From contig NZ_JACHYN010000018.1 in the NCBI RefSeq assembly GCF_014192915.1, positions 8,261 through 72,260 on the forward strand: DNA of 64,000 bases, written 5' to 3'. The notes below the pieces were generated by a model, which saw only the letters and a list, made by a program, of their open reading frames with translations, was not told the origin of the DNA and searched no databases. Shown piece by piece: positions 41,862-49,348 of this stretch. The translations under genes and the position numbers were made by a program. Each line of letters begins with the position of its first letter. Positions within the stretch are counted from its first letter, which is position 1. This stretch comes from Azospirillum sp. OGB3 (GTDB lineage: Bacteria; Pseudomonadota; Alphaproteobacteria; Azospirillales; Azospirillaceae).

Positions 41862-42628
41862 TTCAGGAAAGAGCCTCCGACGGCGCCGGCCAGCAGCTGG
41901 ATCGTCGGCGGCCCGGCTGGTCGAACACCGTGCAGATCCACCAAGCAGTTACAGCGGCCGATCTTGCCTCAGTACATCGCGTTATGGTCGCTGCCTGGGT
42001 TCCGGTGCCTGCCGTGGCTCCCAGTCGGTTCCTGTTGCCGCCGACGCTGTCAACCAGATATCTCCTTGCCCACTTGCGAAGGGAGGCGGCGGCGAGCGTC
42101 CGGCTACATTCGCACGACGATGCGATTCATCTGGAAAAACTGTCTGTTTTGCCGCAATTCCGAGGCTTCGGCTTGGCCCGGGGTTTGTTCAACGCGGCTG
42201 TCGCCATTGCCCGAACCAATGGCGTCCCAGCTGTTACGGCTGACGTCTATGCTCGACACCACAGGGCATGGCGACGGTGGGGCGCTCAGGTTGCTGGCGC
42301 GCCTGGCTGGGTCAACGGAGTTCCGACCGTGCCCTTGCGTTTCGATGTTCCAAACTGCCCTCTCGGCCAGACCTATGCCGAGACGGATTTTGAGGTCCCG
42401 ATGCATCAGTCTCCAATTTGGTCTGTTCGTCACGTAGTGACCCGCCTACATGGATGCGATCTCGCTGTGACGTGGCGCTCGGATTTCTGGATATGGGTCG
42501 TGACCGTTGCCGGCGAGCAAGTCGCCAGCGGGAGGGCGCGCAGCCAAGCCAGTGCCCAGGATGCTGCCGTACAGGCAGCACGACGCCACGCAGACGATGG
42601 TGGCAAGGTGCAGCTCCCATTGTTCTGA
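41858..42628 (+). CDS. GNAT-family acetyltransferase ending in a clamp-binding-like tail
   Basis: 256 residues from the GTG at 41858. HLEKLSVLPQFRGFGLARGL with FNAAVAIARTNG is the GNAT motif A (Q-x-R-G-x-G/A) that binds acetyl-CoA; YARHHRAWRRWGAQ is motif B. A second domain follows and the protein ends GGKVQLPLF, which fits the pentapeptide QLxLF clamp motif. A clamp-tethered acetyltransferase is unusual; DNA or replisome-associated targets are possible (phage Mu Mom is a GNAT-fold DNA modifier), but this is inference. Confidence 0.65.
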   Translation: MIQERASDGAGQQLDRRRPGWSNTVQIHQAVTAADLASVHRVMVAAWVPVPAVAPSRFLLPPTLSTRYLLAHLRREAAASVRLHSHDDAIHLEKLSVLPQFRGFGLARGLFNAAVAIARTNGVPAVTADVYARHHRAWRRWGAQVAGAPGWVNGVPTVPLRFDVPNCPLGQTYAETDFEVPMHQSPIWSVRHVVTRLHGCDLAVTWRSDFWIWVVTVAGEQVASGRARSQASAQDAAVQAARRHADDGGKVQLPLF

Positions 42629-42861
42629 GATCGGCTCAGACCAACAGCAGGATTGCCAGCGGGGCGGCGGGGCGTTGCAACTCGGCGGTCGGCGAGCCGA
42701 GCAAGTTCCCCGGCGCGCGCCTGCTCTATCAGCAGGCCCTAGACACCGTCGGCGCTAACCAGCTGTCGACTTTCTGACGGTGCTGCGCAGCTTGGAAATG
42801 GCGGAACCCGGCATAGGATCGTGTCGTTGTCCAACACCCCCGATCGCGTGGAGGATGTACG
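42629..42861 (+). other. Intergenic region without clear features
   Basis: Short GC-rich hairpins only; presumably holds the promoter of the EcsC gene. No gene seen. Confidence 0.35.
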
Positions 42862-43677
42862 ATGCCACAAGGCGCCTTGCTTGCCCGCCAGACCAACACC
42901 TGCGCTCTGCTCAACGATGATGAGTACGACGCCCTGGTCCGCGCGGCGGACGAGTATCTCGCCGCGCAGGGCGCGCTGATCACCCTGATGTCGACCCTGG
43001 GAAGCACGATCGAGCAGGGGCTCGACAGACTGCCGGAAGGCTTCAGGCAGGTGGTGACGGACAAGGTGCGGGAGGCGCTGGAATATGCGCAGCAGGCCGC
43101 GCTGAGTGGGATGGACAAGGAGGCCGGACGCGAGGCGTCGCGCCGGTGGTACGGCGCGCTGGCCGCCGTGTCCGGTGGCGTCAGCGGGTTCTTCGGCTTG
43201 CCGGCGGTGCTGGTGGAACTGCCGGTCACCACGGTCACCATCCTGCGGTCGATCGCCGACGTCGCCCGCTCGAAAGGCGCAAACCTCGATGATGTCGAGG
43301 TGCAGGCCACCTGCGTGGAGGCATTCGCCTACGGGGGCCCCCTCGACGACGACGACGACGCGGACCTCGCGTTCTTCGCCACGCGGGTCGGTGCCGTCGG
43401 GCTGGCCACCCGGATGGGCACCATGGAGCTGGCCGACGTCATCACTCGTGTTGCCGTCCGCTACACCGGCGCGGTGGTGCCGAAGGTCGCGCTGCAGGCC
43501 GTTCCCATCACCGGCGCCGTCCTGGGTGCCGGGCTGAACTGGTCCTACATGCAATTCTATCAGGCGATGGCGAGCGTCCTGTTCACACTCCGCCCGATCG
43601 AGCTGAAGCACGACCGGTACCTGGTGCGATCCTGCTTCGCCTCCATCGTGCGCGAACGGAAAACGGCAAGGGCCTGA
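42862..43677 (+). CDS. EcsC family protein
   Basis: 271 residues. LPAVLVELPVTTVTILRSIA then DVARSKG, the EAFAYGG segment and VALQAVPITGAVLGAGLNWS match the EcsC family along the chain (conserved G-L-P-x-x-x-x-E-L-P-V-T-T and Q-x-V-P-x-x-G-A-x-x-G-A). EcsC proteins are soluble to membrane-associated and of poorly known function. GGAGG before the ATG. It begins its own transcription unit. Confidence 0.8.
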   Translation: MPQGALLARQTNTCALLNDDEYDALVRAADEYLAAQGALITLMSTLGSTIEQGLDRLPEGFRQVVTDKVREALEYAQQAALSGMDKEAGREASRRWYGALAAVSGGVSGFFGLPAVLVELPVTTVTILRSIADVARSKGANLDDVEVQATCVEAFAYGGPLDDDDDADLAFFATRVGAVGLATRMGTMELADVITRVAVRYTGAVVPKVALQAVPITGAVLGAGLNWSYMQFYQAMASVLFTLRPIELKHDRYLVRSCFASIVRERKTARA

Positions 43678-43966
43678 GCCGCTCGGTCGCGGTGGTGCTC
43701 TGAGCGAGCACTCGGTCCGCCGCCACGTGGATGTCGCCCCCCAGAGGCCTTGATCCGACCGCGGCCTTTACCCTAGGGCAGTAGGGAACGACTAAGCGTC
43801 TGGCTCAGCCTGGTATTTCGCCGCGCTGGCGCTGAATGCCACCGGTTTCGATCCAGGGCGAACTGCCTGGAGTGTACCGGAACCTCCCGTGCAGCACGGA
43901 TGAGGGGCGAGGTCCGAGTGCCTGTCATCCGTGTTGAACACTGGCAAGCAGGCACGGGAGGCCATC
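43678..43966 (+). other. Intergenic region
   Basis: No gene seen; A/T content is ordinary and no strong operator stands out. It should contain the promoter of the secreted protein gene. Confidence 0.35.
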
Positions 43967-44284
43967 ATGCGAATGATCAACATCACGATCGTTGCAGCAA
44001 CGCTGATGTTATCGACCGCCAGCGCTCACGCGGCCCCCATGGATGGGAGGTTTTCCGATGCCGAGCTGGTCTGCTTTCAGAACGGCCGCGTGATCGTGGC
44101 GTTGGAGTTCGTGACGGATCTCCAGGTGCAGGAGATGCCCGACGGGCGGAGGTATGTCGGCCGCTGGGCACGTAGCGCCTACGCCACGCCGGAGCACTTC
44201 CGGATCGACGTCGGGAACAGCACCACCTGCATTTCTCTCGCCACCGAAAGGGGCTTCTTTTTCAGCAGCTCGCGCCGTCAATAA
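43967..44284 (+). CDS. Small secreted protein
   Basis: 105 residues from the ATG at 43967 (GGGAGG upstream). A clear signal peptide (INITIVAATLMLSTASAHA, cleavage likely after AHA) and a small domain with two cysteines that may form a disulfide. Periplasmic or secreted. Family not recognised. Confidence 0.65.
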   Translation: MRMINITIVAATLMLSTASAHAAPMDGRFSDAELVCFQNGRVIVALEFVTDLQVQEMPDGRRYVGRWARSAYATPEHFRIDVGNSTTCISLATERGFFFSSSRRQ

Positions 44285-44497
44285 ACCCACTCGGCGCGGC
44301 CAAAAGACGCGGAAAAACGCCGTCATTCCGCCCTATCGCGCCCGGTGTCGGCGCGGTACATTGACCGCACTTAGCACCGCTTGCATGTTGCAGCGAGGCA
44401 AAGTGACTGGCTTCGGCTGGGGACCTAGTTGGGGTCCTTAAACAACCAGCACGCATGCTGCGGTCCAGCACCGCAGCGCCGGCGGCATCGCCGCCAT
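44285..44497 (+). other. Intergenic stretch before structured leader copy 4
   Basis: No gene seen. GGACC-TAGTTG-GGGTCC at about 44425-44440 can form a hairpin followed by TTAAA and may end the upstream transcript. Leader copy 4 and the next ribosome binding site follow up to 44615. Confidence 0.4.
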
Positions 44498-44550
44498 CAA
44501 CCCCGTCGGGGAGACTCGCTCCCCAGCCAGGGGAAAATTGCGTCTCCTCG
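44498..44550 (+). promoter_or_regulatory. Structured leader element, copy 4
   Basis: Leading CAACCCC, outer arms GGAGAC (44510-44515) and GTCTCC (44542-44547), inner CCCC (44521-44524) and GGGG (44530-44533). Ends 65 nt before the start at 44616, the largest gap in the set. Confidence 0.6.
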
Positions 44551-44615
44551 AACGCCCCAGTAGGCCCGCTTCTGGGCCTCAACCCCTCCTATTTTCCAAA
44601 GGGAGTTGTGATACC

Positions 44616-45092
44616 ATGTCTGCTGACAGGCTGTTCGATTATGAGAAAACGCTTCGTTCCGGCGGCGCCCCGAAAGCTGAGATTTTTACAAAGGCTATGC
44701 GGGAGTTGCTGACGGAGTTCACGCGGGAGAGGGCCGACATGGACGCTGCAGTAGCCGATCTTAGGCAGGGCGTGGACGCTTTAGACCGCAAAATGGGTGC
44801 ACTGGATACTAAGGTGACCACCTTGGATACCAAGGTGAATGCCTTGGATACAAAGGTGGGAACTCTAGACACTAAGGTGACGGCTCTCGATCATAAAATT
44901 GAGATGACGGAGCATCGTGTCAACGCCCGCATTGACCTCTTGGAGGCCAAACTCACTTCCGAGATCCGTTCCATGGGACTGGACCTCATGAAGATTATGA
45001 ACGGTCAGATCTGGAAAACGATCACTGTTCTCGGGGCAATGATCGGCATCATTTATGCCGTCGAGAAGTTTGTGTTTCGTATGACCTCATAG
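44616..45092 (+). CDS. Coiled-coil membrane-anchored protein with heptad DNA repeats
   Basis: 158 residues from the ATG at 44616 (GGGAG upstream). Residues 62-98 are five heptads of the form xxLDTKV or xxLDHKI, encoded by ~21-bp repeats at about 44795-44900; a second coil follows and the C-terminus has one membrane segment (TITVLGAMIGIIYAVEKFVF). Likely a trimer- or dimer-forming rod fixed in the inner membrane. Similar short proteins occur on phages and plasmids; role unknown. Confidence 0.65.
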   Translation: MSADRLFDYEKTLRSGGAPKAEIFTKAMRELLTEFTRERADMDAAVADLRQGVDALDRKMGALDTKVTTLDTKVNALDTKVGTLDTKVTALDHKIEMTEHRVNARIDLLEAKLTSEIRSMGLDLMKIMNGQIWKTITVLGAMIGIIYAVEKFVFRMTS

Positions 45093-45116
45093 ACCCAACG
45101 ACTGCACAGAAACCAC

Positions 45117-45169
45117 TACCCCGCGGGGAGGACTTCCTCTCCGCTCAGGGGATGAATCGGCCTCCTCGC
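45117..45169 (+). promoter_or_regulatory. Structured leader element, copy 5
   Basis: Outer arms GGAGG (45127-45131) and CCTCC (45161-45165); inner pairing is weaker (TCTCC against CAGGGGA). Ends 36 nt before the start at 45205. Confidence 0.5.
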
Positions 45170-45204
45170 TTCCTCATGTCCGATCCCGACATTGGAGAGC
45201 GACG

Positions 45205-45783
45205 ATGCAGAGCCTGAGTACGAACCAGCTCAAGCTATATCGAACTGTGCTGAACCGCCGCCTCGGCGCTTTCGGCCGTCTCGGACCCGACGTCACCGCC
45301 CATGGATCGGTAACAACCGATCACGGTGATACCATCGCCTGGACCGTTGCCTTCGATCCCCTCACCCGGGAATGGGTGGCTACGGTCGACTGCAGCCTAT
45401 CGCGTCCCTTCGTGGCCCGAAGCAAGGTCCTGAACTCCCTCCTGGAAGATTTCTGGCTGGAGCTGCACCTCGCTGAACAGGCCGTGAAGTATCATCGCGA
45501 GGAGGAGGCGGAAGCCGCTGCTTGCGCCGCCAAGCGCGCCGCCCTGGACGCGGAGATCGCTGCAATCCCCATTCTCGCGATGGACGACCTATTGGCCGGC
45601 CATGCGGCAGCGGTGTGCGCGGAGGATGCCGCCTGGGAGCATGTCCACCAGTGGGATTGGCATCCCGCCTACACCGGCGAGGATGATCCTGGAAAAGGGC
45701 ATTACGAGCACTGTGCTCGTGAGGCATCCCGCCTAGCGGACGCTTACCGGTCCGAGGTGTCAGCGCGCGACACCACGCACTGA
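45205..45783 (+). CDS. Hypothetical protein
   Basis: 192 residues with GGAG before the ATG. A beta-rich N-terminal part (DTIAWTVAFDPLTREWVATV) and a long helix rich in Glu/Ala (KYHREEEAEAAACAAKRAA). Soluble. Not recognised; downstream of leader copy 5. Confidence 0.55.
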   Translation: MQSLSTNQLKLYRTVLNRRLGAFGRLGPDVTAHGSVTTDHGDTIAWTVAFDPLTREWVATVDCSLSRPFVARSKVLNSLLEDFWLELHLAEQAVKYHREEEAEAAACAAKRAALDAEIAAIPILAMDDLLAGHAAAVCAEDAAWEHVHQWDWHPAYTGEDDPGKGHYEHCAREASRLADAYRSEVSARDTTH

Positions 45784-45816
45784 CACGGCCTCGCGCCGGA
45801 CTTCGTTCAAGCAACC

Positions 45817-45868
45817 ACACCCCGCAAGGGACATCCGTCCCTGCAGGGGAGGGCTGTCCCTTGCTGCC
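45817..45868 (+). promoter_or_regulatory. Structured leader element, copy 6
   Basis: Perfect 8-bp outer stem AAGGGACA (45826-45833) with TGTCCCTT (45855-45862); inner TCCCTGCAGGGGA. Ends 34 nt before the start at 45903. The changed but still paired outer arm is strong evidence for selection on structure. Confidence 0.7.
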
Positions 45869-45902
45869 ATTGTTCAACCACAACATCAGCGAGGTCACCC
45901 TC

Positions 45903-46487
45903 ATGAAGGCCTGCTTGGAAACCGTATTCGCCCTGGCCCGCATGGCACCGGGGTTTGATGACGCGAACAATCGTGCGGCTGTGGCGCGAGCCGAGCGCTT
46001 TGTCACATCGCACGCGGCAGAGCTGGAGCAGCTGGCCACTGGAAGGATGGGTCACCTGTCTGACTCGGCCCGCGGCTTCCAGCCGACCGTCGACACGACT
46101 GCCGCCGGTCTGGTTTATCCAGCACCAGGATACATCCGCAGCTTTCTGGACCTTTCGACATCCCACTTGGATGAAGAAGCCCGAACGTACCTGGACCAGG
46201 ATGGGGAAGGGGTGGTGAGCTACCCGACGACCTACGGCTGGTTCATCTATGTGCCGACCCCCGAGAGCTTAAGGGATTATGCAGTGCCACAGACCCTGCT
46301 GAACATCCTTGATCGGGCGCGGCAGTTGGCCTGCGAATACGTGCTCCTCGACTGCGATGCGCTTGAGGACTCTGAACTGCCAACGTTTGACGACGATCCG
46401 ACCACATCCAAGGACACCGGCACGCCGGCACCCCTGGAGCCCGCGCCCACCGTCGAGAAGGAGAGAACTGATGCTCTCGTTGGATGA
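45903..46487 (+). CDS. Hypothetical protein
   Basis: 194 residues from the ATG at 45903 (GAGG upstream); a TTG at 45861 lies inside the leader stem and is unlikely. Alpha/beta, soluble, with a Pro/Thr-rich end. Not recognised. The last 17 nt overlap the next gene. Confidence 0.55.
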   Translation: MKACLETVFALARMAPGFDDANNRAAVARAERFVTSHAAELEQLATGRMGHLSDSARGFQPTVDTTAAGLVYPAPGYIRSFLDLSTSHLDEEARTYLDQDGEGVVSYPTTYGWFIYVPTPESLRDYAVPQTLLNILDRARQLACEYVLLDCDALEDSELPTFDDDPTTSKDTGTPAPLEPAPTVEKERTDALVG

Positions 46488-46731
46488 CAAAGCAGAGCCT
46501 CCCGGCTTCACTGCACAGCCCGGTTCACCGGCCTGGGAGGAAGCCTGGGCGGCCCTGATTGCAGAGTTCGGCGACCCGGTCTGCCTGGACGCCATCACCG
46601 GCGAGAGCTGGCAGTACCACGGCACCTTCGAGGGGGCTGATGGCTGGAATCATATTTTCCGCCACCGGGTCCTCCCGAGCACGCGCCAACGGACCTATCG
46701 CAAGTACCCGGCAACCGCTCCGGTCTCCTGA
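46471..46731 (+). CDS. Small hypothetical protein
   Basis: 86 residues from the ATG at 46471, with AAGGAGAGAACTG before it, inside the end of the previous gene. EEAWAALIAEFGDPVCLDAI, then YHGTFEGADGWNHIFRHR. Coupled to the previous gene. Not recognised. Confidence 0.55.
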   Translation: MLSLDDKAEPPGFTAQPGSPAWEEAWAALIAEFGDPVCLDAITGESWQYHGTFEGADGWNHIFRHRVLPSTRQRTYRKYPATAPVS

Positions 46732-46746
46732 TTGGTTCCAACCTAA

Positions 46747-46765
46747 GCCGGCGTGACGCGCCGGC
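46747..46765 (+). terminator. GC-rich hairpin
   Basis: GCCGGCG and CGCCGGC arms with a 5-nt loop, 15 nt after a stop codon and just before leader copy 7. No T-run, so a weak or rho-aided stop at most. Confidence 0.4.
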
Positions 46766-46771
46766 ACAAAC

Positions 46772-46815
46772 CTCAACCCCAACCGGGAACGCTCCCGGTG
46801 GAGGCGTTCCACCTC
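46772..46815 (+). promoter_or_regulatory. Structured leader element, copy 7
   Basis: Perfect 7-bp outer stem GGAACGC (46786-46792) with GCGTTCC (46804-46810) enclosing TCCCGGTGGAG; leading CAACCCC. AGGAGGAGAAC and the GTG start at 46828 follow directly, so this copy is the closest to a ribosome binding site. Confidence 0.7.
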
Positions 46816-46827
46816 TAGGAGGAGAAC

Positions 46828-47715
46828 GTGAGCATTCTCAGCTTTCCTGACCGCGGCTCATGGGGCAAAGCGGCGTGGCGTGGCAACTGTTCCGGTTACG
46901 TTTATCTGGACCTGTTCCAGCGGCTTCGGCCCAAGGCTTTCGTGGATCCAATGTCGGGCAGCGGAACCTCGATCGAGGTGGCTCGAGAAATGGGGATCGA
47001 AGCCTATGGCTTGGATCTGCACTCCGGCTTCAACGCTGTGCGGCACAGCATTTTGCAAGCCGTAGGCAAGCCGGCGGATCTGGTGCTGTCGCACCCACCT
47101 TACGGGAGCATGATCGTCTACTCCGGCAACGTCTGGGGTGACGCTCCGCATCCCGACGATCTGTCGCGCTGCAGTTCCGATGACGAGTTTCACGAGAAGA
47201 TGCAGCTCGTCCTTCTGAACCAGCGCGACGCCACCGCCCCCGGCGGCTACTACGGCACGATCATCGGAGACTGGCGACGGCGGGGGATGTACACCTCCTA
47301 CCAAGCCGAGATGATTGCCAGAATGCCGCGGGACGAGCTGGCCGCTGTGTTGATCAAGCAACAGCACAACTGTCAGTCAGACGCAAAAGCTTATGGCCGC
47401 ATGGCTTTGCCATTCATTCTGCACGAGTACATCCTTCTCTGGCAGAAGAAGGCATCATCCATCCTGGTCTTGCTTAGCAATCTCGCACACCAGCAGTATG
47501 CTCGATTGAGCGGAACCTGGAAGAATGTCGTGAAAGCGGTCCTTATGCAGCTTGGGGGGCAGGCCCCGCTGTCCAGGCTCTACGAGGCAGTGGCGCAAGC
47601 GGCGCCCGACAAGCTGTCGAAGAATCCGCACTGGCAGGCAAAAGTCCGGCAAACCCTCAACCAGAACCGCGAGCTGTTCACGCAGATCGCGGTCGGCGAA
47701 TGGGCGATAGCCTGA
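46828..47715 (+). CDS. DNA methyltransferase with an HPPY motif and C-terminal winged-helix-like domain
   Basis: 295 residues from a GTG with AGGAGGAGAAC upstream. SAM site DPMSGSGTSIEVAREMG (from residue 40), LDLHSGFNA as motif II, and HPPYGSM (89-92) in the place of (D/N/S)PPY. The order motif I then IV is as in alpha/gamma N6-adenine or related enzymes. The last 65 residues (VVKAVLMQLGGQAPLSRLYE and on) look like a HARE-type winged helix. His at the first motif IV position is uncommon, so the target base cannot be named. Confidence 0.65.
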   Translation: MSILSFPDRGSWGKAAWRGNCSGYVYLDLFQRLRPKAFVDPMSGSGTSIEVAREMGIEAYGLDLHSGFNAVRHSILQAVGKPADLVLSHPPYGSMIVYSGNVWGDAPHPDDLSRCSSDDEFHEKMQLVLLNQRDATAPGGYYGTIIGDWRRRGMYTSYQAEMIARMPRDELAAVLIKQQHNCQSDAKAYGRMALPFILHEYILLWQKKASSILVLLSNLAHQQYARLSGTWKNVVKAVLMQLGGQAPLSRLYEAVAQAAPDKLSKNPHWQAKVRQTLNQNRELFTQIAVGEWAIA

Positions 47716-47741
47716 CGACGCCCCCAGCGTCTCGACAACCA

Positions 47742-47785
47742 TCAACCCAACCGGGTGCGCTCCCCGGCGGGGGCGCACTCCGTCC
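47742..47785 (+). promoter_or_regulatory. Structured leader element, copy 8
   Basis: Perfect outer stem GTGCGC (47755-47760) with GCGCAC (47773-47778), inner TCCCCGGCGGGG; leading CAACCC. Ends 23 nt before the start at 47809. Confidence 0.7.
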
Positions 47786-47808
47786 CCATCGTCCGAGGAG
47801 GTATCGCG

Positions 47809-48306
47809 ATGAAAAAGTTGACCCTGAAGGGCGTTCCCGCCTCATTGGTCATGTTCGACTACCAGGCGATCGGCGGCCCAATGCGGGCCTACTGCGCCGA
47901 GTTGTCAGCGCGGAATTGGCTCCAGGCTCACGGCTTTTGGGCTGGCCATCCTGTTCAGATCGAAGAGGTCATTGAATGGGAACGGTCACCTACAGACCGG
48001 GCGGCCGACGTGCTGTTCCGTGTTGGAACGCTGGAAGCCAAGTTCCGGGACCTGATCCGGACCGACCTGCCGGTCGGCACCGGCGGCGTCGCCGAGGCAG
48101 GGGACCTCCTGCAGCTTGAGCTTGATGGTTATTGGGCTTTCTTCGACCACTCATGCTCAAGCTGGAATGGCTTCTCGGTCACCGGCGCCGGTATGGACGG
48201 CCACCGCGGCTTCACGTTGGACCTCGACTTCGCGCGGGCTTGGCTGGATCGCGGACGATGCCGCCTCCGGCTGCACACGCAACGGCTTGCGAAGGCAGCG
48301 GCCTGA
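47809..48306 (+). CDS. Hypothetical protein
   Basis: 165 residues from the ATG at 47809 (GAGGAGG upstream). Alpha/beta, soluble; FRDLIRTDLPVGTGGVAEAG and DGYWAFFDHSCSSWNGFSVT. Not recognised. Confidence 0.55.
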   Translation: MKKLTLKGVPASLVMFDYQAIGGPMRAYCAELSARNWLQAHGFWAGHPVQIEEVIEWERSPTDRAADVLFRVGTLEAKFRDLIRTDLPVGTGGVAEAGDLLQLELDGYWAFFDHSCSSWNGFSVTGAGMDGHRGFTLDLDFARAWLDRGRCRLRLHTQRLAKAAA

Positions 48307-48321
48307 CCAACCATCAGGTCC

Positions 48322-48368
48322 ACAACACCCATTGGGGAGAATCTCCCCAATGGGGCGATCTCCCCTCC
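48322..48368 (+). promoter_or_regulatory. Structured leader element, copy 9
   Basis: Perfect 7-bp outer stem GGGGAGA (48334-48340) with TCTCCCC (48359-48365); inner CTCCCCAATGGGGCG. Ends 19 nt before the start at 48388. Confidence 0.7.
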
Positions 48369-48387
48369 GCATCGAGAGGAGAGGAAC

Positions 48388-48579
48388 ATGGCAAAGCTCA
48401 CCGTCTACCAGGACGAAGACCCCCTCGGTCGAGGGGAGTGGTTTGGCTACGTCACAGGTGCCCACGGGCACATCGTCCACAACTTCGGTCCGTTCCCGGC
48501 TGAAGAGGCTGCGTGCAGGCATGGCCGCTCCCTGATCGGCCAATCCGCGGATTTGTCCGATGTCCACGTCGAACAGTAA
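48388..48579 (+). CDS. Small hypothetical protein
   Basis: 63 residues, AGGAGAGGAAC before the ATG. A compact beta-type protein (KLTVYQDEDPLGRGEWFGYV). Its TAA stop is in the same frame as the next gene, which is unusual; see the next entry. Confidence 0.6.
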   Translation: MAKLTVYQDEDPLGRGEWFGYVTGAHGHIVHNFGPFPAEEAACRHGRSLIGQSADLSDVHVEQ

Positions 48580-48594
48580 GGTTCCGACGGCTGG

Positions 48595-48987
48595 CTGCTC
48601 TGCTCGTACTGTGGAATGCCAACCGAGCTGCTCGTCGACAGCTCGGAAATTTACGGGAAGAACTACGGCCCCATTTACCGTTGCCCCTTGGGGTGCGGTT
48701 GGGTTGGGTGTCATCCCGGCACCCGCAAGGCACTCGGCCGCATTGCCAACCGGCAACTGCGGCTCGCCAAGGCGGCTGCTCACAGCGCGTTTGACGAGCT
48801 TTGGAAACGCAAGGCTGTGAGGAAGGGCGGAAGCCCCCGCCATTACGGAGCTGCACGGAAGGCAGGCTACGCCTGGCTACGCGAGCAACTTGGGATCGAT
48901 CAATCGGTTTGCCACATCGGCTTCATGAACCTGCCGATGTGCCACCGCGTGATGGATCTCTGCTCCCCCTACCTGCGAAAGCGCTGA
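48595..48987 (+). CDS. Zinc-finger protein (DUF3268-like)
   Basis: The first cysteine pair of the zinc finger (LCSYCGMPTELL) lies before the only ATG (48616), so the true start must be upstream, e.g. the CTG at 48595, or the protein is made by reading through the in-frame TAA at 48577. The second pair, the stretch IYGKNYGPIYRCPLGC with GWVGCHPGTRKALGRIAN, and the helical HIGFMNLPMCHRVMD ending agree with DUF3268 zinc-finger proteins. Without the upstream codons the metal site would be incomplete. Confidence 0.55.
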   Translation: MLCSYCGMPTELLVDSSEIYGKNYGPIYRCPLGCGWVGCHPGTRKALGRIANRQLRLAKAAAHSAFDELWKRKAVRKGGSPRHYGAARKAGYAWLREQLGIDQSVCHIGFMNLPMCHRVMDLCSPYLRKR

Positions 48988-49010
48988 CCGGTCCCGCCGG
49001 CAGCGCCCTT

Positions 49011-49057
49011 CAACCCCACCGGGGCGACAATGCCCCGAGGGGGCATCGTGCGCCTGC
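49011..49057 (+). promoter_or_regulatory. Structured leader element, copy 10
   Basis: Inner stem ATGCCCC (49030-49036) with GGGGCAT (49040-49046); outer GGCG-AC (49023-49028) with GT-G-CGCC (49048-49054, one bulged G). Leading CAACCCC. Ends 14 nt before the start at 49072. Confidence 0.65.
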
Positions 49058-49071
49058 TATTGGAGGTCCCC

Positions 49072-49338
49072 ATGCTGAATGAGGAAAACCCCCGCGCCCG
49101 TGCGTACGCCATCGTGTTTCTTTACCGCATGCATCGCATTTCATTTCTGCGCGCGATGCGGGAACTGGCTGCGCTCGGCATGCCCGAGCTGAGTGGCAAA
49201 GGCTCGTGCCCCGTGGTCGATGCCCTTTATGCGCACTCGCTGGATGCACTCCGCCGGATCATCCGGGAATACGTTCCGGAGCGTAAACCCCAACTGCCCG
49301 ACACCAGCAAGCTGCTTCGCTTGGCGAAAGCGGCCTGA
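49072..49338 (+). CDS. Small hypothetical helical protein
   Basis: 88 residues from the ATG at 49072 (GGAGG upstream). Helical (AYAIVFLYRMHRISFLRAMR, then LDALRRIIREYVPE). Not recognised. Confidence 0.55.
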   Translation: MLNEENPRARAYAIVFLYRMHRISFLRAMRELAALGMPELSGKGSCPVVDALYAHSLDALRRIIREYVPERKPQLPDTSKLLRLAKAA

Positions 49339-49348
49339 CCATCATCAT

